DNA of 64,000 bases from Pomphorhynchus laevis. Its lineage: Eukaryota > Acanthocephala > Palaeacanthocephala > Echinorhynchida > Pomphorhynchidae. The notes below the pieces were generated by a model, which was given only the letters and a program-made list of their open reading frames with translations, ran no database searches and was not told the DNA's origin. Shown in pieces: positions 1-10,340 of the stretch. The DNA is taken from the NCBI GenBank assembly GCA_012934845.2, contig WNNJ02001593.1:124001-188000 (forward strand). Direction: 5' to 3'. Each line of letters begins with the position of its first letter. The first letter of the stretch is position 1. The position numbers were made by a program, and so were the translations under genes.

Positions 1-133
1 TAAAATATTTAATCTTAAAATAAGTCTTGGTTATTGAAACTCTTACATTTGAGATAAAATAACATACAATCGTCCACTTGCTAAAAAAATTAAGACCTTA
101 AACACACAATATAATAACATACAGTCTCAAGTT
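1..133 (+). promoter_or_regulatory. 5' leader of CXC-REL LINE copy A (left end outside window)
   Basis: Non-coding leader directly before the intact copy A frame. It contains the block acatttgagataaaataac followed by atac at about 45-66. The same block recurs in the leaders of copy F (21292-21315) and copy L (61931-61952). The preceding ttattgaaactcttac resembles the E and G leaders. Conservation between copies whose coding regions are clearly diverged suggests a promoter or a shared target remnant (inference). No TATA box or initiator is claimed. Confidence 0.45.
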
Positions 134-3070
134 ATGGTTCGTGGAAAGCCCTCTTCAATAAAGTTGTGCTGTAATTGTAATGGACCGGCAGCAAAGTGTA
201 TAGCTTGTAAGTGTGGGAAGTCCGGAGTACCCTGTACATCTTGTCGAGCCCCAAATTGCCAAAATCAAGTAAGTAAGTTTAGCCCTATGGTACATACTGG
301 TACTAGTCATACGAATAATAATCCAGTGTTAATAAAACATGGTTTATCCCCTGAAACATTTATCGAAGATATATTTTATGAGGTGATTCATTGGATTCCA
401 AATCATCTACACCTTCCTAATTGCAATGCCAGCAAAGATTTTATTAAACTACTTAGTGACTGCTATGAACAATTTAATCGAGACATTAAACATGGTGGTC
501 ATCACTTAATGAAGGCAACGATTTTGTGTCAACTTCTTTTGCAGCGAACACCAGACCGAAGAATAAGTCATAACCGGAAAATTTTAGAAAAACGAATCAA
601 ATTATGGAGACAAGGCCAATTTCAAGAATTAATAGAAGAAGCACGCTATTTGCAGTCTGAGAAACATAAACTTTTACGAAACGCTGCTGAGAAAACCCCA
701 ACCTCAAAAATAAAAAAGGCAGTGAATTTCATTCGTGCAGGAAAAATTGGAAAGGCACATAGATTATTACAGAAGGAAGAATATTCTAACATTTTAAAAG
801 TCAATAGTGATGTAAATGGGAATTCAGTATGGCAACACCTAAAGGAAATGCACCCAAATGGATCGCACATCGACCATGAATTTACTTTACACTCAAAGAT
901 AGATGGATGTATAGAACATAATAATGTCAGATATTTTAGTTTAAATGACTCAGATATAATAAAAGCGGCACGACGAACTCACGGATCAGCTGGTCCTTCC
1001 GGTGTGGATGCGGATGCATGGAGATCATTTTTGATGGCATTTGGAAGTGAATCGAGATGTTTGGTAAATGTTTTGAGGGATTTCGCCGTGAAAATCGCAA
1101 CGGAAGTTTTGGATTCGAAAGATCTATGTGCTTACACTGTCAGTCGTCTTATTCCCATAAATAAGAATCCTGGAATTCGACCCATTGGGGTTGGTGAGAC
1201 TATACGTAGAATTATTGGTAAGGTTATATTAACACATATCAAGGAAGATCTAATAAATGTATGCGGAACTGAACAATTATGTGCTGGGCAACGTGACGGA
1301 ATTGAATTTGCGATTCATGCAGTACGAAACTCTATGTCAACTTCAAATGATAAATGCATATTATTAATCGATGCGGCTAATGCATTTAACACGTTAAACA
1401 GATCACTAACTATCCATAACATGCCTTATATATGCCCTGCATTGACCAATGTACTTCAAAATATGTATGGCAACGAGGGATCAAAATTAACGGTAGATGG
1501 AATCATTTTGAAGGCGGCAGAGGGATTCACTCAGGGTGATCCTCTATCGATGGCTGCATATGCGGCGGCAACAATGCCATTAATTGCCAAGCTTAGAGAG
1601 TCTGCTCCGAAATCGTTGCATTATTGGTATGCAGACGACGCAGCTGTTGTTGGTAATATTGAAGATATAGAGAACGTGTGGAATGAGATAAAGCGTTGTG
1701 GACCTTCTTTTGGATACAATGTTAATTCAAAAAAGTGCATATTATTAACACATCAAAATTGTGTTGAGATTCCGAAGGTATTTCGGGACGATGGAGTTCA
1801 AATAAGGTTTGATGGGGTCAAGTATCTGGGCAGTTTGGTAGGCACAAAAGGGTACGTGGAAAATCAAACAAAATTAAAAGTTGACGATTGGATAATGCAG
1901 TTAAAGAAATTAGAGCAAATATCGATGGAAAACTCATTCGCCGCATACTTATTACTGTCGAGAGCTTTTCAACATCAATGGAATTATCTTGTGAGAACAT
2001 CAGAAGTTAGTAGGGAATTGTTAAAACCTCTCGAGTATAAATTATCAAATGAGACATTAAAGTGTATCCTAGGTATAGACGGGATGGATGATGAAACTCG
2101 AACCATTATAGAGCTACCATATAAATATGGAGGTTTGGGAATCCGGAATAGTACTATGGAAAATGAATGGTCCTACATAAATTCTAGATTAATGTGTCAA
2201 CCTTATTTTGATGGAATAACAGGAGAGGAATTAAACAAACATCAACAAAAAATAGGAAAACAGATCAGAGAATCAAACAACAGAAGATATGAGAACATAA
2301 AGTCCCAACTAATTCAAAACTCCAGTCAAGACCTTAATACAGTTTTGTCACAAGCGAGCATAATAGGCGCTTCCGCTTGGTTAACCTCAGACAAATATAC
2401 ATCGGATGGTTTTTTGGATTCACATGAATTTCATGATGCCTTAAAGGTAAGATATGCTTGGAAGACGGGGGATGACACAATTTTGTGTACCTGTGGAAAA
2501 TCCGCAGATATAGCACATGCTCTATCATGTAAAACAGGTGGTTTCAATTTTATACGTCACGAAATTATATCGGAGCATATACATCAATCACTGAAGGAGT
2601 GCTGTTCATGTGTGGAAAAAGAACCTATTCTGCAAAGTGTCCCTGATACGATAGTATTCGAAAATACAACGTCAACTAGAGATCGAGATGCACGTGCAGA
2701 TATAGCTTGTAATGGACTATATGGAAATATGTTGGCGCGGTCCTTTATGGACATATGCTGTTTTAATACTCTTGCACCATCATATTCTTCAGAACGGGTA
2801 AAGGAACCATTTAAATACCACGAAAATAGGAAGAATGCGAAATACGCGGAACGTATAGCAAAGATAGAAAAAGGATCTTTTCATCCTTTAATTTTTTCGA
2901 CCGTAGGAGGTATTGGATATATCGCAAACCAGGTGTTGAAGCAAATTGCAACTCGGATGGCAGCAAGAAATTCAGATATGTATGGACAATATATAAGAAA
3001 ACTAAGAAGCGGTATCTCAATCAAGATAGTAAAGGTGGTTTCCTTCACGATAAGAAGGAAATCAAAATAA
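134..3070 (+). CDS. CXC-REL non-LTR retrotransposon protein, copy A (intact, 978 aa)
   Basis: Single ORF protein expected to nick target DNA and copy its own RNA by target-primed reverse transcription in the nucleus. Visible parts: cysteine cluster at residues 12-42 (C12, C13, C15, C22, C25, C27, C34, C37, C42) with CXC-domain-like spacing; helical linker to about 270; AGPSGVDADAW at about 285; reverse transcriptase with TQGDP near 465 and YADD at 499-502; thumb to about 700; GASAWL near 745; knuckle CTCG...HALSC near 786-800 followed by FIRHE; then DARADI near 850 and FMDI near 871, which fit the two acidic positions of a PD-(D/E)xK fold. The knuckle-plus-nuclease tail is the R2/NeSL/Hero-type architecture. 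The ATG sits just before the cysteine cluster, as in every copy. There is no APE-type endonuclease. The frame is unbroken, so this copy could be recent. Exact clade is unsure. Confidence 0.88.
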   Translation: MVRGKPSSIKLCCNCNGPAAKCIACKCGKSGVPCTSCRAPNCQNQVSKFSPMVHTGTSHTNNNPVLIKHGLSPETFIEDIFYEVIHWIPNHLHLPNCNASKDFIKLLSDCYEQFNRDIKHGGHHLMKATILCQLLLQRTPDRRISHNRKILEKRIKLWRQGQFQELIEEARYLQSEKHKLLRNAAEKTPTSKIKKAVNFIRAGKIGKAHRLLQKEEYSNILKVNSDVNGNSVWQHLKEMHPNGSHIDHEFTLHSKIDGCIEHNNVRYFSLNDSDIIKAARRTHGSAGPSGVDADAWRSFLMAFGSESRCLVNVLRDFAVKIATEVLDSKDLCAYTVSRLIPINKNPGIRPIGVGETIRRIIGKVILTHIKEDLINVCGTEQLCAGQRDGIEFAIHAVRNSMSTSNDKCILLIDAANAFNTLNRSLTIHNMPYICPALTNVLQNMYGNEGSKLTVDGIILKAAEGFTQGDPLSMAAYAAATMPLIAKLRESAPKSLHYWYADDAAVVGNIEDIENVWNEIKRCGPSFGYNVNSKKCILLTHQNCVEIPKVFRDDGVQIRFDGVKYLGSLVGTKGYVENQTKLKVDDWIMQLKKLEQISMENSFAAYLLLSRAFQHQWNYLVRTSEVSRELLKPLEYKLSNETLKCILGIDGMDDETRTIIELPYKYGGLGIRNSTMENEWSYINSRLMCQPYFDGITGEELNKHQQKIGKQIRESNNRRYENIKSQLIQNSSQDLNTVLSQASIIGASAWLTSDKYTSDGFLDSHEFHDALKVRYAWKTGDDTILCTCGKSADIAHALSCKTGGFNFIRHEIISEHIHQSLKECCSCVEKEPILQSVPDTIVFENTTSTRDRDARADIACNGLYGNMLARSFMDICCFNTLAPSYSSERVKEPFKYHENRKNAKYAERIAKIEKGSFHPLIFSTVGGIGYIANQVLKQIATRMAARNSDMYGQYIRKLRSGISIKIVKVVSFTIRRKSK

Positions 3071-3180
3071 CTATAGAGAAATCACAAACTAAAATTAAAA
3101 AATAATTAATGATTTGTTTTCGTGAATTGCAGGCCCATTTGCGGGAACCTTTTATTGTTAAAAAAATTAAATAATTATTA
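3071..3180 (+). other. 3' UTR of copy A with conserved stem-loop
   Basis: After the stop codon, ggcccatttgcgggaacc lies at 3132-3149, followed by a T/A-rich tail ending in attattattaaata. CCC and GGG can pair around the loop ATTTGC. The same short motif follows copies D, E and G and appears reversed at 48.97 kb, so it is a family-wide 3' element. By analogy with R2, where the 3' UTR RNA is bound by the reverse transcriptase, it may be the recognition signal (inference). Confidence 0.6.
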
Positions 3181-3249
3181 TTAAATAATAATTATTATTA
3201 AATACAACAGCAGCAAAAGAGCGTAGAGCTCGTACAGGCTGGGTACAGG

Positions 3250-4205
3250 GTTAAAAAAAATATATCAATGAAAATCCGATTGTTTTAAGTTAGTACATTC
3301 TTCAGATTTCTCTTGAAGGACAAAATACTGGAGGCCGAAACCACTTGACTTGGTAGCTTATTCCAGCTTTTCCACGTTCGGTTGACAATTGTGTTAAATC
3401 TTCTTCGTGGACGAATGTGGGTCTTTAACGTGAGGTGATGTCCCCTCAATCTGTTTGAATTTCGAAGTTCGAACAGTTTGCGACAAACATGTTCCCTCTG
3501 CCCTTTTTGAACATTAAGCGCTGTCCACACAAACATTAAATCAGATGACTTTAAAGATTTCTTCACTGTGGTCACACCAAGTGCGTGAAGTCGAAAAATG
3601 AATGAGAGCTTGCGTTGGCTGGGTACAAGATGTGTGGCCTTGCGTAATATGGATTCGTACATGTTCATCTCTGTCATAGTTTGAGGGTGACAGGCAGGTG
3701 AAGCGTATCTCATTAAAGATAAGACATAAGCATTGTAAATTAACTTAAAACTGGATGCGTCAAGCTGGCCAATGGTCCTTCTAATAAGTCCTAAAATTCG
3801 ACGGCATTTAGCAACTGTGTGACTGGTATGTGGGATGGTCGATAAGCTTCTATTTACGATCACTCCAAGGTCTTGAAATTGGAGAACTGTTTCAATTTCT
3901 CTTCCGTCAATGGTATATGATGAATTGATGTGTAGATGTCCGATACGCATATGTTTTGACTTATCGGGGTTTAATACCAGTCCCCGTTGATTACACCATA
4001 CCTTAATATTATCAATGTCTCTCTGGAGTATCATTGGATCTCGGCTATCGATTATTGGTCGCCAAATTTTCAAGTCGTCGGCATATAAACCACATGGACT
4101 CGAAATAGCTGTAGTAAGCTCGTTGATGTAAATAATGAAGAGCAATGGACTGAGTACCGATCCCTGAGGAACACCGCGTCCAGGATTTCTTGGACGCGGT
4201 GTTCC
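3250..4205 (-). mobile_element. CR1/Jockey-like LINE, 5'-truncated, RT C-terminal half
   Basis: An open frame from 4145 to 3285 on the - strand encodes about 286 residues. It begins inside the RT palm and contains LYADDLKIW, then NQRGLVLNPDKSKHMRIG, an FQDLGV motif and the C-terminal WNKLPSQVV segment typical of CR1/Jockey LINEs. Upstream codons up to 4170 still read VPQGSVLSPL. The copy then stops at a perfect fold-back (4168-4205), so the endonuclease and the first RT boxes are missing. The 3' side runs into A/T-rich sequence next to the tail of CXC-REL copy A. Confidence 0.8.
4168..4205. repeat. Fold-back repeat at LINE 5' truncation point
   Basis: Arms ggaacaccgcgtcca (4168-4182) and tggacgcggtgttcc (4191-4205) are perfect complements, 15 bp each, around an 8-nt loop. 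The left arm is LINE coding sequence (the region before the VPQGS box). The right arm ends where LINE similarity ends. Confidence 0.85.
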
Positions 4206-4330
4206 ATATTATAATGGATAAATCAACAAAATATTTAAATATTAAAATATTTAATAATATTATATAATATTATTAAATAAATCAACAAAATATTATTAAA
4301 ATATTAAATTTATCATATATATAAATCAAC
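4206..4330. repeat. A/T-rich simple sequence
   Basis: Almost pure A/T with aaatcaacaaaatatt recurring and runs of aatatt. No coding signal is visible. Confidence 0.5.
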
Positions 4331-4560
4331 ATCGCGCGCTCAACTTGTGGAATGTGTTGCCTGAGGAAGTCGTCGTTGCTTCTTCGATGAAGCACTTCAA
4401 ACGACTGTGTCTAGCATGGATAGAGAATCGACACTCGCACTTTAACGGATATTTTGAATCCTGCTGATCTTGATGCTGACAATTTACTAAATTAATTTGT
4501 AATTTTTGTCTGATCAGGCAAAACAGCTTCTCAGCTAACGCCTTGTATTTAATAATAACA
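4331..4560 (+). mobile_element. LINE 3' end fragment (C-terminal codons and tail)
   Basis: On the + strand 4331-4465 reads RALNLWNVLPEEVVVASS followed by MKHFKRLCLAW. This matches the terminal segment of CR1/Jockey-type RT proteins (LWN-LP-VV-A-S-FK). A stop and a short 3' UTR follow, ending in tgtatttaataataac, a LINE-like tail. Only the last 45 or so codons survive. Confidence 0.6.
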
Positions 4561-4719
4561 AAATATTAAAAATACATTTTAACTATTTAATGAAAAATAT
4601 TTATGGATAATACAATATGCTTTTAGGTGAATAAGATTTACTAGATAATAAAATTTCATCAGAGGAAATACGTCATTAGGTTTTATTTTTTATTTATATA
4701 TAGTATAAAATACGATTGC

Positions 4720-5750
4720 TCAGTTATGCCATCTGATTCATACAACTGTTTATCTGATACAATTAACAGAAATGGCAAACCAGTATCCTTCGTTTCAAGA
4801 ACGCCAAATCAGTTTGAGAAAGGATACTCATCGGTGGAGAAGGAAACTCACGCGATTGTCGAAGTATTACGGAAATTGCGTCACTTCTTAATAATAAGCC
4901 ATTTCCGAATAATAACGGATCAGAGAGCTGTAAGTATTTTATTCGATCATCAAAAGAGAAATCAAATAAAGAATAAGAAACTAGAACAAGTTTCTCACGT
5001 TATCATGCTATAATTTCGAAATTTAATATCGACTAGAAGTATTTAATCTAGTTGCTGACACACTATCACGATGTGCTTTATTGAACATGAATCAAGGGGT
5101 TATATATGATGCATAAAAATTTGTGGTCTCGCTTGTATACGGACTAAACCTAGATTCTTACGAACAGAAGCTAACCACGTTATACGTGCTACTAAGCAAT
5201 TTGAAAGCTTGTGTTTGTTTTTTAAAGGTCATTCATTACCAAGTACTTCAAATAATCGTTACTTAGTTGTTGCTGTCTACGAATTTAGCAGATATTCCTT
5301 CGTTTTTCCATGTAAAAATTTCTTCGCTCTTACTGTGTGTGAATGCTTATCGCAAATCTTTACATTATTCGGATACCCTCAATATGTACATACTGATTGT
5401 ATAGCTTCATTTATGTCAAACGAAGTAAGAAAATATCTAGGCAGTCGTTATGTGGCTAGTAGTGCAACGTCATCATACAACCCCAAGGGAAACGGACAAA
5501 GCGAATGTTATAATGGGATTATATGGACAGCGATTTTAATTACACTCTTCAATTACTCACATTTTATATTGGGAAGAAGTTTTATCTGATGTTATGAGTA
5601 ATATTAGAGCTCTTCTATCAACATCGAAAAATAAAACTCCTAATGAAAGAATGTTTTAATTATCTAGAAAGACAAGTGAAGTCACGATCTCTCCGGATTG
5701 CCTATTCGATTCAGCGAATGTTCTAGTCAGACATCAGACGGTCTAAGTTT
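4720..5750 (+). mobile_element. Ty3/Gypsy LTR retrotransposon fossil, CsRn1-like
   Basis: Remnant of an LTR retrotransposon pol region. Near 4780-4960 it shows RNase H features (KPVSFVSRTPN, EKETHAIVEVLRK, ITDQRAVSILF). Near 5140-5590 it shows an integrase region (KPRFLRTEANHVIRATKQFE, FSRYSFVFPC, YNPKGNGQSECYNGIIW). Integrase-like text continues to about 5745. The wording resembles the CsRn1 lineage. No gag, protease or LTRs were recognised. It is broken in several places, looks old and is a partial copy. Confidence 0.75.
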
Positions 5751-6039
5751 TATCTAATTATGGAAACTGTAAAATTAGTAGTTACAAATCCGACATGATT
5801 ATTAATCGGCAAGCTTTTATTAACATCTTCCACTGAAAGTGGAAGATGTCAATGAATTTTTAATTTCTAACTTAATTTTATCTTATCAATAGTTGTTATT
5901 ATCTTATGTAACTTATCTCATTAAAATATAAATTTCCACTGAAAGTGATATAAATAATAATCAACATACAGTTAATATCGAAAGCGACCGTCTTTTAGTC
6001 TTTATCTTGATCTTTATCTTATTCTTCTTAATCTTGCTG
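5751..6039. other. Non-coding spacer with a short inverted repeat
   Basis: No gene is visible. It holds an inverted repeat with acatcttccact (5823-5834) and agtggaagatgt (5838-5849), 12-bp arms around gaa. The core ttccactgaaagtg appears again near 5933. Confidence 0.5.
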
Positions 6040-6470
6040 CATCTGATCTTGCGTCAGATTCCGTGCTTGAAGCTTGATTTTCAAAGATTGTTTCAGGGGG
6101 TAATCGACTCAATATTGGTTCTATCTTGACACTTAAACAAATTTCAGTCAGAGAGTTTGTGAGGAACTCTCGAACCACATTATGTCTTATAGACAGAAGA
6201 CCTCCCAAGGGACACGAAAGTGAGTGAGCGAGAGATTTATATTTTCCGCATTGACACATTTTCGGTGTATTGGCATTCCAAAACATTGCACCGAAATACA
6301 ATGTATACATTGCACCGAAATGCAATGTATTAGCAAACCATATCTAGTAGCTATTGAATCCTTGAATTCGTCATTGCTAAATCTCGTGTTTTTATCATGT
6401 GAAGGATATAAAGACAGCCAAGCTGATACACCTGTTATAGAGGCGTACTCGATTGAGGTTCTCATTTGCT
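6040..6470 (-). mobile_element. CXC-REL LINE fragment B (knuckle region)
   Basis: On the - strand 6465 to about 6350 reads SIEYASITGVSAWLSLYPS...DEFKDSIATRYG. About 6270-6045 reads PKMCQCGKYKSLAHSLSC, then GGLLSIRHNVVREF and EPILSRLPPETIFEN, ending in TESDARSDA. These are the GASSWL, knuckle, RHN and first REL segments of the family. The piece is interrupted by a 24-bp tandem duplication (6283-6330) and fades into an AGATAA-rich stretch at its 3' side. It lies head to head with fragment C. Confidence 0.78.
6250..6330. repeat. Tandem plus inverted duplication inside fragment B
   Basis: Two 24-bp units (6283-6306 and 6307-6330), each beginning acattgcaccgaaat and ending caatgtat, differ at one base. 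Each is nearly self-complementary at its ends. The core is an inverted copy of the adjacent coding sequence around 6255-6270 (cattttcggtgtattgg). This looks like a local fold-back followed by tandem duplication. Confidence 0.7.
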
Positions 6471-6499
6471 AATATGCATGCTCCAGAACCGCTTCACAT

Positions 6500-8345
6500 G
6501 TGGCTCTTCCGGTTGAAATCATTTGGTCCCGAATACTTTTAAGTATCATTTCCTTCGAAAAACGTTACAGAGACGCATTAATCTATGGAAGTCAGGCAAG
6601 TCGAAGGTATTTCTGTTCGAAGCAAGATTCCTTCAGCGCTCGCTGCGGGATAGGTCAGAGTCAAGAGGATCAACAAATTGGCAGAAGCAATTTTGTAAAC
6701 TTGTTCGAGAAGGAAAAACTACTGCGACTCTTAGACTGCTCAATAATGATTACCCAGGCACAAGCGCAGTTCTATCCCTAAACCAGGAAATTGGAGGACG
6801 AACAGTTGAGAGCATTTTGCAAGAAACTGTATCCCAACGCAAGTGAAGCAATTGAGGAAGCAAAGCTGAAGCAGCATATAATTGATTGCGTGGCACACCA
6901 TGCCGTTGAATTTTTATCGATTGACGGGAATCAAATAATCACAACCGCATTAAAAACACGTGGTGCTGGCCCATCAGGAGTAACAGCGTTCGGATTCCAA
7001 AGAATGCTTACATTGTTCAAATATCATTCTCTCAGACTAGTCGAAGCTATTGCACAGCTAACACACAGCATAGCTACGGAACGTATGTGTCAAGACTATG
7101 GAAGCACTTGTTGCGAGTCGTTTGATACCACTCAACATATATCCAGGGACAAGGCCGATTGGTGTATGGGAGATTGTGCGTCAATCAATCGGTAAATTCA
7201 TAGACAGCGTCATCTAACAACCATTACAAACAGTAGCAAAAACAGAACAATTATGCGCTGCTAAACGCGCAGGCGTTGAATATGCAATTCACTCTATATC
7301 AGAAATATTTCATAAACCGGGGTGCAATATTGAGTATTGATGCGAAAAATGCGTTCAATAAATCAAATCAGCTAACTGAGTCTATGTATTTAATATAATT
7401 ATAAACTAAACAAAACATAATAATGCTAAATCAAATTTTAATAATTAAATAATAAAATTAATAATTGTTTTTAGATTTTCTGTAATTCAAATCAAGTTTA
7501 TATAAAAATTGAAATTTAAAATAAACGTCATTTGACTAATAAACAACAGACGTTGTATCAGAATAAGAATTAGATGGTCATCAGGAGGAACTGCTATGCT
7601 ATCAGGTTTCGGCCCCTAACTCCTCTACCCAACATAGCAGCGGAGCCAAATACATGCTAATGATGTATTTCTTCTGATAAAACTATCTAGTATCTTATTC
7701 TAATACAAAGTATATTATTTATTATCCATCCATAAAAATTTGGCACTTAAGAGTTGAAATTTATTTTTTATATTATTGTGTTGATTTATATATTTTACTA
7801 TTTTCTGCTTGATGTTATTTTTATAGTAACCTAGATTAAAATATGTATCTACTAAATAATTTAAATGATTTTTAAGAAAGCCAATATCACAACATATTGT
7901 TGCAATTCTTAAAATTTCATTATTTAATGTATTATATTTTATATTATATGGTATGCATGAATGCTCATGCAAAAATATGTTTCTTGTAAATTCATAGCGC
8001 GTAGACACCTTGCATTAGCAAACGTCGGTAAAGCTTGTCCATCTCTAGCAAGAACACTAAAAAACACCTACGGGGTGGAATAACTATGACGCATGAAGGA
8101 TGATATTTCAATGCTACTGAAAGGTTCATGCAAGGTGACCCTTTGGCCATGGCAGCATTTACGACATTGACAACTCCTCTAATTAGACGCATTGGTGCAA
8201 TCATACCAGACATAGTCTAGCGATGGTACGCAGACGATGCAAATTTCGCTGGTAGTATCGACGAGCTAAAGCAAGTATGGGATACACTAACGAACATCAG
8301 TCATCAATACAGATACAAAGTGAATCCATCTAAATGTAGACTTCT
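6500..8345 (+). mobile_element. CXC-REL LINE copy C, degenerate, split by a Penelope-like insertion
   Basis: Recognisable pieces in order: FLRKTLQRRINLWKSGKS (about 6545-6600), the region to LYPNASEAIEEA (6820-6860), TRGAGPSGVTAFGFQRML (about 6955-7010), LCAAKRAGVEYAIHS (7250-7300) and DAKNAFN (about 7340-7365). The copy is then interrupted at about 7366-7995 and resumes with FMQGDPLAMAAF (about 8122-8160) and RWYADDANFAG (about 8221-8255), ending near 8340 at NPSKCRLLIQ. Several frame changes and stops make it non-functional. It lacks the cysteine cluster and everything after the palm. Confidence 0.8.
7366..7995 (-). mobile_element. Penelope-like element, 5'-truncated copy inside LINE copy C
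   Basis: Nearly the same sequence as the 3' part of the larger Penelope-like element at 58.2-60.7 kb. On the - strand 7990-7718 encodes the C-terminal tail (FTRNIFLHEHSCIPYNIKYN...NKFQLLSAKFLWMDNK). A structured 3' UTR (7560-7700) and an A/T-rich end starting aaatcagctaactga follow. Only the last quarter of the element is present. The two copies diverge little, so the insertions may be of similar age (inference). Confidence 0.75.
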
Positions 8346-8372
8346 GATACAAGAAGTCTTCTGATACGTCTG

Positions 8373-8503
8373 ACACCGTCGCTTGCACCATCGGGCATGG
8401 TGCAAGCGACGGTGTGGGTGAGGCTTGAAGGGCAAAAGAATATCGAGAATGGATGTGAGTTCAGAGTCGAAAAGAAAGACGAGATCGTGAGGAAAGGAAT
8501 ATG
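8373..8503 (-). mobile_element. CR1-Q LINE fragment ending in a fold-back
   Basis: About 130 bp matching the Q copies at 37.94-38.05 kb and 43.55-43.67 kb (gcaagcgacggtgtgggtga and onward), part of the segment between endonuclease and RT. Its 5' side (in element sense) is a perfect fold-back: arms 8373-8390 and 8398-8415, 18 bp each, loop tcgggca. On the other side it is cut by the tail of CR1-P1 at about 8504. Confidence 0.7.
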
Positions 8504-10215
8504 TTATTGTTAATAATAATAAAACAAATTTATTTAATGTGGCAAATGCGTACAAGCTGAACGCTTACAAGTCCACAAACAAAAATGAAAAAGTCAAGCA
8601 GATAAATTGTTTAAATGGGATCGGAATTGTCGTTTGAAGCAAGACAAGGAAGTTGATTGGCGTATATGAATGGGCAGATGGTCCCACGAGAGAGGAGCAG
8701 CCACTACGAATAAGCGGAAGCCAAAAGAGGTAGAGTAGTTTGGGACATGTAAAAGAAGAGAATTACGGGAACGCAGAGCACAATACACAGTACGAGAATT
8801 GTCGAGAAAAGGAAGGTTGATAAATGAAGGGGTATGAGAAGTTATAAGTCGAAAAGCAATAATAAGAAGACGAATTTGAACACGACAATAAATAGTAGGC
8901 CAATCAAGAGAAACAAGATAGTGCGATGTATGATCAAAACGACGAAGACGGAGGAGAATTCGTACGGCTGCGTTGACGATGCGTTGTAGGGGAAGAAGAG
9001 TGGATTTAGGTGAGTTGGAAAATAGACTAAGACAGTAATCAAGTTTTGAGAAAAGAAGAGAAGATATGAATGAGAGTCATACAAGAAGGGAAATCGGTCA
9101 ATCTACGAACTTGACGGAGATTGCGGAGTATCAAGGTAGATGAGCGTACTTTATCTCTAACGAAAGGTTTAAGTGAAAGTCGGTTGTCAAAATGGAAGCC
9201 TAGGAAAACGAGATTATCAACGATAGGAAGAATTGTAGAATTTAATGATACGGAGGGAGGTTCGAAGCCGAGGCGTTGAGGTAGGATCCACATAATTTTG
9301 GATTTATCAAGATTCAGAGAAAGGCGAATGGAAGAAAGATGATTGGAAATTGAGAAAAGACAGTCGGAAGCAGAAACACTAAGATCGTGAATACGATAAA
9401 CAGGTGCATGAGCATAGATGAGAATGTCATCAGCATATTGCATTACATGGAAGTTCAATTTATGATAAATCGAAGACAAATCACCGAGAAGAAGAGATAA
9501 AAGCATAGGGCCTAATACGGAGCCTTGTGGAACACCGGACGGAATGGACGAAGGATGGGAGAGAGAAGAGTTAGAATAGACGCGAAATGTACGGTTTGAT
9601 AGATATGAAGAAAACCATGATACAGTGGGTAAAGAGAAGCCACAATCATGACGAAGGCGATGGAGAAGAATTGAGTGATCGACGATGTCAAAAGCAGACG
9701 ACAGATCAAGAGAAACTATGACACTACATAATTTATGATCGCGCGATATGAGTAAGTCGTTATAAACTTTAAGACATGCAATTTCGGTAGAGTAATTAGA
9801 GCGAAAAGCGGCTTGGAAGGGAGGAAATAAGTTGGAGGACAAGATATATATATTAACTTGCTTAAGAACGAGACGCTCAAGGAGTTTAGAGGGAGCTGGG
9901 AGAAGTGAAATAGGACGGTACGAAAATGGTAGTGAAGAGTCGAGATATTGCTTTTTGATGAGAGGACGAGCAGAAGCGCATTTCCAGATGGAAGGAAATG
10001 TACAGCTACGGATGGACGAGTTGAACAATGTGGTTAGGAAGAGTAAGATAAAGGAGCAGATATTTTTAAGCAAGTGAGTGGGAATTGGGTCAGTAGGAGA
10101 GGTTTTATTAGGTAATGACAGCAGAACCGAAGAAACTTTATCAGACGAAACGGGAAGAAGGTAGAATAGTTCTGGGAGGGAAGTATTTAAAGAGAAGAGT
10201 GGGTACAAGGAGGCT
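8504..10215 (-). mobile_element. CR1/L2-like LINE copy P1, 5'-truncated (RT half)
   Basis: The - strand frame 10334-9039 supplies most of the RT: SVLLSLPNKTSPTDPIPTHL, YRPISLLPAPSKLLERLV, FRSNYSTEIACLKVYNDL, SLDLSSAFDIVDHSIL, SGVPQGSVLGP, FHVMQYADDILIYAHAP and LSLNLDKSKIMWILP. The C-terminal segment follows in another frame (8788-8594). The 3' UTR shares aatgtggcaaatgcgtac with other P copies and ends in an aataataat repeat at about 8504-8520. ORF1 and endonuclease are absent. The 5' break falls at the same nucleotide (P2 position about 12517) where copy P3 loses its 3' half. It is inserted into a CR1-Q fragment. Confidence 0.85.
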
Positions 10216-10340
10216 ATGATTAAAATATCCGACCACTCGGTGTATAAACGTAAACGTTTCACTTGCGGTTTTTGTACATCAGTACGACTACTACAGTTAT
10301 CCTGCTCATCTACTCCTGTATCACGCACGACCACTCAAAC
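10216..10340. other. Short junction between P1 and P2
   Basis: About 120 bp between two LINEs in divergent orientation. It could be P2 5' UTR. An open frame runs through it into P2 ORF1, but no domain is seen in this part. Confidence 0.3.

Noticed and set aside
4720-5750. Host aspartic protease or host integrase-like gene
   Set aside because: Order and wording (RNase H then integrase) are those of Ty3/Gypsy pol, and the region is degenerate.
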